Shown here: positions 1 through 11,241 of the stretch, piece by piece
Layout: each line of letters begins with the position of its first letter
How positions within the stretch are numbered: the stretch's first letter is position 1
From: Dissophora ornata
Lineage: Eukaryota > Mortierellomycota > Mortierellomycetes > Mortierellales > Mortierellaceae
Reading direction: 5' to 3'
NCBI GenBank assembly: GCA_025201705.1
Contig: MU616646.1
Coordinates: 1-64,000, forward strand
Length of the DNA: 64,000 nt
Position numbers and translations under genes: made by a program
Notes under the pieces: generated by a model
Seen by the model: only the letters and a program-made list of their open reading frames with translations
Databases searched by the model: none
Told to the model about the DNA's origin: nothing

Positions 1-199
1 TGCCTGAATCGGCCATCCAGCCCCTCATTAGTGCACTCAAGGATGAAGACGCAAAAGTCAGGATGTCAGCAGCATTTGCATTAGGCAAGCAGTCTACGTT
101 GCCTGAATCGGCCATCCAGTGCCTCATTGGTGCACTCATGCATGAAGACGTATCTTTCAGGGAGTCAGTTAAAGAGGTCCTTAATTACCAATATTATTC
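1..199 (+). repeat. 99-bp tandem repeat encoding 33-aa HEAT units
   Basis: The 20-mer at 1-20 recurs at 100-119, with close similarity continuing to about 50 bases, giving a 99-nt period in phase with the reading frame. Two copies are visible and the first is cut by the window edge; the second decays after about 160. The high DNA identity between units suggests recent duplication or gene conversion. Confidence 0.6.
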
Positions 200-431
200 A
201 TTATGCATCGCACTTCCACGCCTGACATTAGATGAAATAGTTTGTGTTTACAAGAACCATCTATTTCTGTATAGTTGCAGGCGTGTCCTCTCTTTACACG
301 TACAAGACAATGAACTTTGCTTCTACACAGAGCGAGGTCTGGTGCGCTCAAAAGTTACTGAATCTGACAAGCAGAAAATCGTCGCGTTAACCTTTAAAGC
401 TGTTCAACACGAAGCGGGGATACATGTATAA
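1..431 (+). CDS. HEAT-repeat protein, C-terminal part (5' truncated by window edge)
   Basis: The frame is open from position 3 to a TAA at 429-431, so this is the last ~142 codons of a gene that starts outside the window. The visible N-terminal half consists of HEAT/ARM-type helical units of 33 residues: P-E-S-A-I-Q-x-L-I-x-A-L-x-x-E-D, followed by V-R-x-S-A-A-F-A-L-G. The units are nearly identical at DNA level. A unique ~80-residue tail follows (from about L-N-Y-Q-Y-Y) with no motif I recognise. Near-identical HEAT units at the C terminus resemble the repeat sensor arm of fungal STAND/NLR-like proteins, but no NTPase domain is in view, so the class is an inference. A HEAT-repeat scaffold protein is the alternative. 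I am confident that it is coding and HEAT-like, not of its function. Confidence 0.6.
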   Translation, partial: PESAIQPLISALKDEDAKVRMSAAFALGKQSTLPESAIQCLIGALMHEDVSFRESVKEVLNYQYYSLCIALPRLTLDEIVCVYKNHLFLYSCRRVLSLHVQDNELCFYTERGLVRSKVTESDKQKIVALTFKAVQHEAGIHV

Positions 432-2415
432 GGCACATTGGACAAATCAGTATCCTTGCAAGTGCCTGACGATAGGTTTTTTCAGTTGGTAATAAATTGT
501 CACATTCTTCACTTGTCCTTCTCTGTCAATATTTTATGGATACCCATGTGTTACGAAGACAACTGAAAATGCCTTACGTCCGTCATCTGAACTAAACGCC
601 ATTTCATGTGTTATCCGTCTTTATTTACTTCCATTTGATGAATCCAATCAAGTGCTAACAAAATAAAGAAATAATGGATCTACCCTCACAACCGTATCCA
701 GGTACGTCTGTTCCACCATACAATATTCCATCTGAATCACTAAATTCAAACAATACACGTAAGTGAAGGGATTTCGCGAGGACCAGGTGGCTGTGGACTG
801 GTTAACAGGTCTTCCATCGAAAGGTCCTCCAAACCTTGCTAAATATCAGTTGGCGACGACCGCTGTCCTTGGTTGCCGGAACCAGGAGCCATGAGGTCAG
901 ATTACGATATTATAGGACGAAAGGTGTGTGCTGCATATGGGCAAGTTCGATACAGTGATGTGGTGCAGTGACATGTACGTGTATGCGTGTATGATACGCG
1001 ATTATTGTCTCCTAAGCCTCTCAAGTGCTCCAGATACCAGAGCTAATGACAGTCTTTTCGATCTCGAGCTCCTTGTAACTATGCGAAGACAAGGATCAAG
1101 ATGACCACAGGGACCGACTGACTAATGGACAACAAGGCTACAGTATTTGCATCTCTTTGTCTACTCCAAATACCACATTAGGATACGACGATTGCCCAAT
1201 ACGCGGACGCATTTGTTTAGATGTGTTATCCTATTTACGCTCAACATTAATCACTCCAATATTCATTGATTGCAAGGGTTGGACTTCACAGATGAGTATC
1301 ACGACCGAGGATGTGAGGTACCGCGTCTCGGTTTCGAGGCGTATTTTTTTACGGCGCAGGAACTCCAGGTTCTAGCTGATCGCGAATCTCTGGGTCAGTG
1401 CTGGCACTGAAGCAGGCCCACGTAGCTTCAAACTCTTGGTGGAGGTCCTCTCAGTGACTCTGGTAGGGTGAAAGCTGTTCTCTACGGGTGGTTTGTTGAA
1501 TCTTGTAATCTGGCCCGGGGGGGATGAGAGCGGTAGTATCGCTCGTCAATCTTTTGCTGTGTGGGTAACCCTTAGCTCTTTATCGGATCAGTGAAATTCT
1601 GCGGTCGTGCTTTTGTGATTGAGGAGGTTCGTTCTCCTTTCCGTCGTCCAAGTCCAGCGCATCTGAGCTAAAGACATAAAACGACTTATCGCTCACGCCG
1701 GGCGAGTCAGACTGCGAGCTACCCGAGAGCAGACGCTGCTCAACGGGTTCACCACGCTGCCCTTGGCCGGCAGTAATACCGTCGCCGTTCTCCGTCCGGC
1801 CAGATGTCAGGGTGGTTTCACTGAACTAGCGTCGCTGTGGTAAACATTAAGAGGTGCAGCAGGAGGTTTATCTAGGGTTGATCTTCAAAGGAGACATGCT
1901 CGTGTGGAACAAAATAAAATCCTCGTTGAGCCTCAAGGCCCCTGCGCATGATAGCTAGATGATGCCTCAAGTAACTTTCATCCAAGGTACCTCCAAAAAA
2001 CAATGAAATCAGAGCATGAAATATAGACTACTCGGGGTCCTCGTGTATGATGGCAAGGTGCAGGACCCGTGCATGACAGCAGACTCGCCCTGGAGAGGTT
2101 TCTGCCATGCATACATACCATTTCCTTTGCTTGCACCACACAAAAGTTGGCACATGTGAAATCTTGGAACTTGTCGTTGAAAATAACGTTGCCTGTAGAC
2201 CGGTACATGTACTTTGGGTGCAATGCTCTTTCTTCATTCTTCTTTCCTTGCCAACCCTTTCATTTTTCATTCCTTTGCCAACCTATTTTCGCTCTACCTC
2301 TTTGCTTGTCAAAATCCGAGTGGTCTACTGCCTCCCTTCCTCTTTTTCATATCCAAAATCAATCACGACCAAAGAGCTATCATGTACATTCACAACGTGC
2401 ACTTTTCGTGTCCAG
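432..2415. other. Intergenic, no gene supported
   Basis: About 2 kb without a reading frame that I can connect to a family. The short open frames (for example 72 codons at 1157-1375) have no recognisable motif and no convincing splice partners. A more GC-rich patch lies at about 1500-1830. Confidence 0.5.
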
Positions 2416-3433
2416 GAAATTAGCTCATACGAGAATCTGAAAGAGCACGTTCGACTCTGGCATCTTTCTGAATACACCGAGTTCGAGCGCGACATTGCAA
2501 GGGCCCACCAGAACCCAATCCAGGCGACAATCACTTTATTCCGCGCGCCTGCTTTTGACATGAGGTTTTGTTCGCCTTGTGGGGTGAGAAAGTCTTATTC
2601 AATGATTAGGTTAAAAGCCATATCAGTGAATGTGGAGAAGGTGCCTGTCTAGAATTCATACAAAACTCTATCATATCTTCAAAAGTCCCTGATCTTCATT
2701 CAACCTCCTTCTATATTACGCTTTCTTTTGGAACCTCACACAATTCACAATTTCCACCTCCTCAGGATGTTGTCGAAAAACTTGCCAAAGAAGTGATCAC
2801 GTCTGAGAGAGATACTCTTAACCTTTGTCTTTTTATTTTTTCTGCATGGATACTTACACACAACCCACGCAATTCACAGATCTCACCCACCTCCCCTTCC
2901 TCATCTAATATGCTCACCATTACTGCTGAACCTCTGCATACTTTTCCAGTTGCCATTCCCTCATTTTCTGATATTGTTGATTCCAGTATTACAGTTGCAC
3001 CCCCAGTCATGGAGGTATACTATAAGTTTGGTGCTCCACGTCCTCGCATTTTTGATCTTCGTGCAGTCTATATGGACCATCCCTCCAATGGGAAAGTTGT
3101 CCCATCAACGCCTTCCTCGAGTTCTGTCTCTAGCATGTCTCTGTTCACCGGCCCTTCAAACAAAGTCTTCGATTTGACTGCACTTGAAGGAATGGGTATT
3201 ACAACTGCCATTGTCGACAAGTTCAAGCAGTTGGGTGAAGTGAGGGCAGCAATGGACTGCGCCGTGTCTGCACACATTATCGGGATGTACACAAGCATAA
3301 CAAGCGTACAGCTGAGAGCAATGATAGCACATGTAGAACTGACTTCAAAAAATTGAAGTCAGACGTGTCAAATCTTCAGGCACGGCAAACACGAACTGAG
3401 AATCGCGTCACAGACTTGATCAAGTTGGACTGA
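2416..3433 (+). pseudogene. Remnants of a coiled-coil gene with an apparent frameshift
   Basis: Three protein-like stretches lie in order on the plus strand. Around 2420-2570 is a segment reading N-L-K-E-H-V-R-L-W-H-L-S-E-Y. A possible acceptor (CTCCTCAG) before 2767 opens a frame to 3356 that ends in a helix-forming region (I-V-D-K-F-K-Q-L-G-E-V-R-A-A-M-D). The helical, heptad-like text then continues in a different frame from about 3341 to a TGA ending at 3433 (K-K-L-K-S-D-V-S-N-L-Q-A-R-Q). The change of frame inside an apparently continuous coiled coil suggests a one-base indel near 3335-3345. I do not recognise the family. An unrecognised intron could replace the frameshift, and the start codon is unknown. 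Confidence 0.35.
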
Positions 3434-3498
3434 ATTCAGCAAAACTGAGGTCATCATCTCCAGATATGCTGCAGAAGGACTCGTTCTCAGATACATCG

Positions 3499-3819
3499 CC
3501 AGAGGTGGCATCCCAATGCATGTCGCCAGAGGTCTCGTCCCCACAGTCGACACCAGAGGTCTTGCCCCCACACTTGTTGCCAAAGGTCTCGTCTCCACTC
3601 TTGTTGCCAGAGGTTTCGTTTCCACATTTGTCACCGCTAGAGGTCTCTTCACCACTGAAGGTCTCGTTTCCAGAGGTCCCATCACCAGAAGTCTCATCTT
3701 CACATTTGCCACCAGAGATCCCATCCTTGCAACTGTCGCCAGAGATCCTGTCTTCGCAATTGCTGTCAAAGGTCTCATATTCACAGTCGGTACCAAAGGT
3801 CTCGTCCCCGCCTTCAGAC
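3499..3819. repeat. 27-bp coding-like minisatellite, about 12 units
   Basis: Degenerate units beginning CCAGAGGTCTCGTCCCCAC start at 3499, 3526 and 3553 and continue to about 3819, at a period of 27 nt with some length variation. Because 27 is a multiple of three, long frames stay open on both strands. The minus frame 3420-3821 gives acidic D-E-T-S-G-type 9-mers, and plus frames give S-S-P-E-V-type 9-mers. No splice signals or conserved flanks choose between them, so I call only the DNA repeat. Confidence 0.75.
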
Positions 3820-5709
3820 ATTACCCGTCATTGCAGCCATTAGATGTCTAAACAATGTCCCCATATCTGGGATTTATGAACGTTAGTCAATATGATTTGC
3901 ATAAATGCGCATTCTCGAATATTGCGAAGAGAAAAACATGAGGGTCGACCTGTAATGTCCCACCACTCCCGCTCCTGCTCCTGCTGCTCTAGAGTTTGAT
4001 AGCAATACAGAAAAGTCCCCCCCCCCCTCCTTTTTTTTTTTGAGTCAGGACTAAACGGACAAGTGTGATTGTGTAACCCGAGCTGGGTGACATGAGTTGC
4101 CTGAGGTTGGGCAGGAAGGGGACTCGGGGCTTCAGGAACCATGGTATTAGCCCTTTGCCTTTGTCACGCGACCCTTTACGCTGCTTTCCTCTGTACACTC
4201 CGAAAGTTATCTTCTCGTGTTTTAAGTGCTTAGCAATTTCCGAAACCATCTCTTCATTCTTCTTTGTTCTATTGATCTTCTCGGGTGCGTGGTCCTGTGG
4301 CGACCACTACAGCACACAGCCAATTGGCCATGCTGGAAGTAGTGCATCTGGGAGGATTCCGGGCAGGTGCTAGTATCGCCGGCAGTCTGTGCCTCTCATT
4401 CTGGTTGTACTGGTGCTTCTAGTTAGTCGTCCTTCTTGCACTCTTAATTGACCATTAGAGTGTAGGGGTTTGATGATGCTGATGGGATGTATGGGCGACA
4501 TCTCCCTGCTTCGTCTGTTCTGGCTCAAGATCTTACCCCGGTTCTTCACGCTGTTTTGTCTGCGCCTGGGAGGGGAATATTATAAATGTTGGAAAGCTAA
4601 TAGTCATCGCCTCCTGAGCCTATTCCCTCCTCCCTTATCCCTTTGTTTTCAACTGTACCAAGACAAGAAGGCAAGAATTACGTGTTTTCCATGCTGATGG
4701 AGCGGCAAATGTGTTATGCAGGTATGGCTGTTTTTACTACAGATCACAAATACATGCGTTGCTCACGCGACTAAGTCTAAATATGCCTGCTGCGACTGCA
4801 CTGTACTTCATGCCTGTGCCACGTTAGTCGCAAGCCTATTACGGCCCTTGAAGAGAATCGTGATAAGGGCCATGATCTAGAGACATAGACGTTTGCCTTT
4901 TGGTTTGATTCTTGTGAAATACAACGTGGTTGTCTTATTGCTACTTGTTACAGCGATTGCCTTTGCGGATCACATATACCTCTTCAAATTATTACTTTCG
5001 CATGCTACACTTTTTGTGCGTTCATTTTAAAGCAGCATAGTGGCACTTTTGTGGTTTCGAGTTTTGTCATCGCGATGCATATTTGTATGAGGTCTCGAAG
5101 ATCATTTTGGCTTTTCACATGAAACGTAGTGGCATCTTTCTTAAAGTTCCGCCTAATGTATTTACGCGTGTTTTTTTAGCGAGTTCCAGAAGACAACTTC
5201 ACACTTTTGCGCGTCTTAGACTCGACCATGCTGCTGGAGTCAAATCATCTGTTTCTCTCGTCGCAGCTCCGCTTATGCTGGCCCTCATCGCTCTACGACA
5301 GCGCCATTCCGAGCCGGCTTCCCGAGTCGCCAATGAAGCTAACGTACCACCAAAAGCTACAGGATAAAGTGGCTGTTTTATGAAATAGTAGTTGCAGCAC
5401 ACAAAATCCTAAAGTGCGGCAAGGTGCTAGTAGTGTTGAGCTTGGACACGTTTAATTCAACAGAGTATTGTTATGCCCTATTGTTGCTCAGATTTGTTCG
5501 GAAGAACAACATCACTCTTTTCTCTTTTCTTATATTCCCAGATAGTCTTAAATGAACCCTTGGGGAACCCAGTTCAAAAGCGATTCTGCGGAAGATGAGC
5601 CATCATCTGCTGGATTAAAGCTTAGAACTTTCAAGTCAGAATCTACGCTACAGTGTCGAAATGACTATGTCAAGATCAACATCGCAAACACACGTACTAT
5701 TCAGTTTTA
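3820..5709. other. Intergenic, no gene supported
   Basis: It contains a C-run followed by a T-run at about 4018-4040. A few open frames (4092-4373, 4470-4697, 5083-5367 plus) lack recognisable motifs and splice context. I see nothing that supports a gene. Confidence 0.5.
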
Positions 5710-6321
5710 TTAACAACAGGATCGAGATTCAGGTGCAGATTCGGCGACTTCGATAATCTTTACTCCATGAGACTCGTTTCTAAGCAAACCGCGGTCAATC
5801 TTGCCGCAGACCTCAATGACGGTGTTCACGAACGCATCCTCAGCACTGCCTGGATCCGTGGCCGAGGTTTCAATGAAAGAAACATAGTTCTCGTCGGCAA
5901 AGGCTCTTCCTTTCTCATAGGATACCATCCTTTCTGCTTCCCGATCCTTCTTATTGCCAACAACCATGATCGTTACATTTGCTCCAGCATATGTCCTTAT
6001 CTTGCTGAGCCAAGGAGTCAGGTTGGTGAAGGTTTCCGGTCTCGTAACATCATACACCAGTAAGATGCCGGCAGCTCGCCTGAAAAATTGAGGAGTGATG
6101 GCCCTAAATCTCTCTTGTCCACAAGTATCACAAATTTGGAGATTTATATGCTTTCCTGGAAGGGAAACCGGACGCGTTTGCATCTCGACACCGACTGTTG
6201 GCAATATTTCATGAATGGACTCTCGGCCGATAAACTGATGGATCAGTGAACTCTTGCCGACGCCAGAATCTCCAAGGAGGACGAATGAAATAACATGTGT
6301 GGATGCATCGGAGAGTAGCAT
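5710..6321 (-). CDS. Rab-family small GTPase
   Basis: Uninterrupted 203-codon frame with all Ras-superfamily G boxes: the P-loop G-D-S-G-V-G-K-S close to the N terminus, switch I with P-T-V-G-V-E, G3 D-T-C-G-Q-E-R-F, G4 N-K-K-D and G5 E-T-S-A. It ends in Cys-Cys, the double geranylgeranylation signal of Rabs, so it should act on a membrane-traffic compartment. Which Rab subfamily is not clear; the body resembles the Rab2/4/14 group. The frame is open to an ATG at 6462, but that would add a 47-residue hydrophobic extension atypical for Rabs, so I chose the ATG at 6319-6321 just before the GTPase fold. Odd point: G3 reads DTCGQ where nearly all Rabs have DTAGQ. The stop is TAA. Confidence 0.85.
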   Translation of the reverse strand: MLLSDASTHVISFVLLGDSGVGKSSLIHQFIGRESIHEILPTVGVEMQTRPVSLPGKHINLQICDTCGQERFRAITPQFFRRAAGILLVYDVTRPETFTNLTPWLSKIRTYAGANVTIMVVGNKKDREAERMVSYEKGRAFADENYVSFIETSATDPGSAEDAFVNTVIEVCGKIDRGLLRNESHGVKIIEVAESAPESRSCC

Positions 6322-6717
6322 TGCTTTCGGGACGACTCGCTTGTGGGACAAAGGATAGAGGATAAAAAGACAAAATACAAGAAAGAAAAAAGCCAAAGGG
6401 TTCACGACGGCTGTTGATGTTGACAATGCTGAGCATCTAATAGGGCTGGTTTGATATCGCACGACTTCGGAATTTTAAAACAGGCTTGCGCGAACTCTTC
6501 CCAAATGTGTCTCACAAGAACGCCCTGCCTGCCGTTCTTGGATTTGGGCAAGCCTTTATATCATTCAACGATTGGTGGAGCTAAAACCGATATTATCCAG
6601 CCGCTTCAATCACGAGTTCAAAGATACCATCCACAAAATGCATTCCCACAGAAAACTGACAAAAGCAAAGAACGTTTATTTTACAAGTTGGAGGGGTTAT
6701 ATAGCACGAGTCAGTTT

Positions 6718-9416
6718 TTACAAAGCAGAAGCAGACTTGTCTTCAGTCTTTGAAGTTGAGGTCGAGTTGGAAGCGGGAGTACGGTGGCCCGGGGATTCCA
6801 GATAGCTAGATGATCCCCGTGCTGAGGAAGGCTCGACCAAGAGGTCATTCACAAAGACATCAACCTCGGCCTCCATCTCTTCATCCACCTCAGGAAAGTT
6901 CTCCAAATGATCGTCGTCGCGGTAAAGCGACAGATACGAATCCGTTCCATAGCCCTCCATCGAGATCAGGGATAAGTCACCTCCGAAATAGCGTGCAATC
7001 AGCCGTGCGAGAGGAAGACCGTGTCCAGACCCGCTCAATGGCAAATCCAGATAGTCCTTAGCCTCGCTCGCCAATCCTCCCATGACAGTCATTGAGTCTG
7101 CAGGCTGAAGGACCTTTCTTGAGTTGGTCTCGGGTTCAGAGACCTTTGACGTGTGCAGCGTAGAGGTATTTGGGGAAGAGGGTTGGAAAGGCGTGGTTGT
7201 TGATGTGATTTTGGGCGCTACCTGCCGCGTCGCACTCAAGGGCTGACGAAGATCGGATGAGTCTCCTGAATGCACATAGCTCCAGATCTTGTCCATCTGA
7301 CTCAGTGCCATTCCGCCGCCCTCATCCGAGATCTTGATAGTCACATCCTCGCCACCGTCGACCAAGACCAGCTTGATGGGTGGGAGGTTCGACTTGCTCG
7401 TGGTCTCTGAGGATGCCGATGACAGTCCCAGAGAGACCGGTGAGCCATTCTTCAGGTGAGTCTCACTGGTTGCTCTCATTGCATTCTTAAGGAGCTCATA
7501 GATATTCCGGTGCAAGAACTCTTCCACGTAGGTTGTTGAGATGTCAGGATTGGGTGTGTGAATCAGGACTGACGGTGCTGCCTGTCCATAATGAGCAGCA
7601 CACACTTTCTGAGCATCGCGGATAGCGCTTTTCGATATTGACAGTGGGTTCACTCGCTGAACAAGATTTAGTCCTCGGTCGTGCAACGCCAAATGTTCGC
7701 CTATAAAAAAACATGAAGAGTTGTTATGGTCAGTAAAGGAAAAGTTGGACAACGTGCAAAACTTCAGGTGGCGGGCTAGTAGTGATACGCACCAATCAAG
7801 AGACGGGTTCCAAGGTTGATGGTGTAGAATCGGTTGAAGAAGGTTTGGATGGCCTTGTCCGCTTCAGGTTCTATGGTCCAGCCCTTGCCGTTGTGGTAAA
7901 ACAGTTGATTGGTACCCGGGTCCTGTTGTGTGCACTCACTCTGCACTTTGTCCAACAACTCCCTGAATCCTCTGCTGATGGCCAAGATCTTGATCTTGTG
8001 GCGTTGTTCCAGATTCCGTAGCAACACTGTGAACTCTTCTTGGAGCTGAGGTGTCGATGGCTTTGGCATCTGCGTTACCATGCTATTGACAAGCCGAGAA
8101 CGAAAACGAAGGTTAGGATTAGTGGGCTGTTTGTTTTGCATGTGTCGGGCAAGGGTGATGTTTGTTTGGATAGCCGGAAAGCCCGTGTTTTCCAAAGCCA
8201 ATTTCCATCTTTGCCGGCGTGTTCCATGCACAAGTGGTGTCGGAAGCAGGGGAATGGGAATACACCCACTTTCAAAAGATGTGTCAGATCAAAAACACAC
8301 AGACCCGGCAACACAATAAAAGGAATGCAAACAGGGAGTGTCTCCTTGCATCCCCTCCACCTTTTTCTTGAAGAGACATGTGTTTGTGTTTGTGTGTGTT
8401 TTTGTTTTGGCAAAGTGCAGCGGTAGAGGAGGTGGTTTTTTTTTTTCCATTTTTTCTTCTCCACACATTTTTCATGTTGTAAACAGAAATGACAACAATG
8501 TGTCATGAAAGGCTCTCGGGAATACTGTACCTAATATCTTCGAGGTACGAGCGGGCAATGTGCTGGAAGTTGGGCATATCCGCCATGTTGACTGGCAGCA
8601 TGTTCGAGTTGAGCATCTTGAGTGCGTGCGACAGTCGGATGGGCAGCTCTTGGTGCAAGAACACGGCCGGGATGACGAGTGCGCCCTGGTTCTTGGACTC
8701 CAAGACATGTCTGCAGTGCGGGAACAAAAATGAGGCAATTATTGAATTTTTGGTGGTTAGTTCACATTGTTCGTCTCATATGCAAAACATGGGTCCATCG
8801 ATCTTGAACGGCAATGATCTGGGTGCCCCGGTTGCGATCGCACCCGATACGTGGACCGACAACACAGTATCACGACCCCGATCCATATTCTCCACTGCCC
8901 TATCACATCTTTTAACCTATCCTTTCTGCACTTTCACCATCAGTCGTCATCTTGCAGATTCATGACTGAGGGAAGGGGGGATCACAGCTCTGCAGCACGC
9001 TAGCTGAGGGAATAAAGAAAATAGTATAGAACAATAGGGAGAAACAAGGCATAGCAACAAAATGACGCTAAATCATTTGCGCCCAGCCTAGCACTAAGCT
9101 CTTATTCTAGTTTTCCGGGGTCCCTGAGAAGCAGGGGTCATGAAGGCACGAGCGCCCAAGAAAGCACTGGAGGAAATTGTGGGTCCGGAAGATAAGGATC
9201 CTTTCTTTACCTTCCCAGAGTATACATCTGCTTCAACTGCGTGTGGACAGGCATAAAAAAATGTAGAGTATTAGCCAATGGACAAGAGAACAGGATTCAC
9301 AGCGAGGGCGAAGCTGTGGCACGCTGACTTACGGAGAGCCTAGTGACCTTGGATCGACATAGCTTGTTGATCAGGTCGCTCGGCAAGGCGTGGAGGGCTG
9401 CCTGGGTTCTGTTCAT
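6718..9416 (-). CDS. Mitochondrial PDK/BCKDK-type protein kinase
   Basis: Five exons fit in phase: 9416-9333, 9236-9211, 8710-8531, 8082-7793 and 7700-6718, giving 520 aa. The N-terminal helical domain carries L-H-Q-E-L-P-I-R-L-S-H, typical of the alpha-keto-acid dehydrogenase kinase regulatory domain. The C-terminal GHKL ATPase shows the N box (E-L-L-K-N-A-M-R-A-T), G1 (D-E-G-G-G-M) and G2 (G-H-G-L-P-L-A-R, then Y-F-G-G-D-L). Family members phosphorylate the E1 subunit of pyruvate or branched-chain keto-acid dehydrogenase in the mitochondrial matrix; the motifs do not separate the two substrates. A Ser/Thr/Pro-rich insertion of about 80 residues sits between G1 and G2, in the ATP-lid region. 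Intron 2 (about 500 nt) is unusually long for this window. Confidence 0.88.
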
Positions 9417-9823
9417 TGCGGATATGTGCTGTGTGTAGAGTGATGCAAGGCGAGGGCAGCGAGGATCAGAGTCGAGGAGGGTGTTGTAGCGGAGGTGAAT
9501 GGGGGGTTAAAAGGATCTGGCAGGAGGGGGGAAACAGAGCTACAGCAGACACATGCAGGCGATGCAATGGGAACAGAATGAGGAATGAGGGACAAGGGCG
9601 CGAAAGAAGGAGAGAAAGGAGAGGATGTTTATGGAGTTGCTTGCATTCAAGGCATAGTGCCATGGGCATTCCCATTCGGTCATAAGAGTCATACACAAGG
9701 TTGGCATAGAAAACCTAAATTGAGTGACCACTACTCCAGACTCCATACCAGATCGAGCCAGCCAATCGCCAGGGCGTGCCCGTTTTTCTTCACATGCTCA
9801 GTTAGCCAGTGCAGTACAAGGGC

Positions 9824-10799
9824 TCACTCCACTAGCCAGTCGGGTGGATACTCGAGAGTAATATCCGGTGCGTCCATGTCCATCTCCACACCCACGCCTC
9901 CACAGATCGTAGCATGTTTGATTACACACCAAAGGGTGTGCTGATCTGCAGCTGGCAGATCTGACCTTCTATGCCGGGAACGATGATCGAGCCAGTGCAC
10001 CATACTCAGCACCCAGCGCAAGTCGCAATTCCCGGAGTAAAGAACTCTTCCCACACACCAGCGGCATGAGCAACGATTCCACGCAACTGATACAAGGGAA
10101 ATCCTTTACCTTGAGCCCCAGTCCCAGACCTCGGATAGGAGAAGACCCCAACTCATGTTAGAGCGCACCACAAGAGCCTACGAGAGGGTAGGGTGCCATG
10201 TCGATCAACTGCAGAATACCAAGTCGAGCGATCAACCCATCCAGGGGCACCATCCTATCGAATGACAGTGCATCAGCTTCCCAAAGTATGCCCAGACTTG
10301 CTCGTGTTCCCGTCCCTGAATAATAAACGTGCATGAGAGGTGTACCGTTCCAGTTACCAACAGTATGTACCTGGTGAGGGCATTGAAATCTGCAGGTATA
10401 AAGATCTTACCATGCAGGAACAGTGTTTTCAGAGTCCCAGAAAGTCAACAGCGATTGGAACTCCAATCTGGTAAGTGTCAGAATCAAGAAAATACATTGG
10501 AGTCGTTTGTTCCTGTACACGATCTCGAATGGTATCAAGGAACGGCTCATACGCACAGTTATATTAACCCGATCGAGTTGGTTAAACATTTCTATGTTAA
10601 AAAGTGAAAACCAGTTCGGATGGTGGGACTCCCAAGTAAGACTCTTCATGATAGAGCCGCACTTGCACGCTCGTTCTCGCGCGTCGGGCAGTGCAGTGAG
10701 CGCAAAAGCTTGGTAGTGGTCTAGAAAATGGTAGAGTCTTGCGTTGGCTGGACTACTAGAGGCCTTCCAGGCCTGAACAACCTGTAGTTCTTGCGACAT
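9824..10799 (-). pseudogene. Decayed protein-coding remnant of unknown family
   Basis: Protein-like stretches occur in different minus frames. From an ATG at 10799 runs M-S-Q-E-L-Q-V-V-Q-A-W-K, and an overlapping frame near 10650 reads V-R-L-Y-H-E-E-S-Y-L-G-V-P. Near 10560-10450 one frame reads T-T-P-M-Y-F-L-D-S-D-T-Y-Q and another reads F-W-D-S-E-N-T-V-P-A-W. A long frame around 10320-10180 contains L-D-G-L-I-A-R-L-G-I-L. A terminal segment ends at a TGA at 9824 after Y-P-P-D-W-L-V-E. I could not connect these with a consistent set of introns, so several frameshifts are likely. I do not recognise the family. A real multi-exon gene whose introns I misread is the alternative. Confidence 0.35.
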
Positions 10800-11241
10800 T
10801 CAAAGTTTGTCGTGCGAAAGCTGTGGAACGGGTGGTTGCGACATGGTATCAACAGCTTCGTTTTGAGCTGGGGGTAGGTGGCAGCGTTATTATTGCAGGC
10901 AGCGGCTGGTGTTCTAGTGAGCTACGCAGACTGGCAGTCGAATAGGAAGTTTTCGTTGATTCTGGACCTTAGTGAAATACGTGTGGGAATATCGATCAAG
11001 GCTTATTGGTCTCGCAAATCGCATGGCCTCCTGCGTTTAGATTTACACGAAAGCGGGCTCCCGTCCATGGCCATCTGCATTGATCAAGCAGAAGGACTAG
11101 ACTATCCTGGCCATTGCACAAAGACCCCAGTGAACAACAGTGAACAACAGTGCAAACCAAAGCGAGTAATTTTATTCGCGCCCCAAGAAGGCACCTACAG
11201 CAACAATCGACCAACAATAAATAATACTAATGATAGCGCAT

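Noticed and set aside
6322..6462. N-terminal extension of the Rab from the ATG at 6462
   Set aside because: It would add 47 residues with a hydrophobic stretch, unlike any Rab. The ATG at 6319-6321 places the P-loop at the usual distance.
9020..9180. Possible extra coding exon in the PDK-type kinase intron (A-F-M-T-P-A-S-Q-G)
   Set aside because: Direct splicing of 9211 to 8710 gives a phase-correct and family-like sequence, so this stretch is treated as intron.
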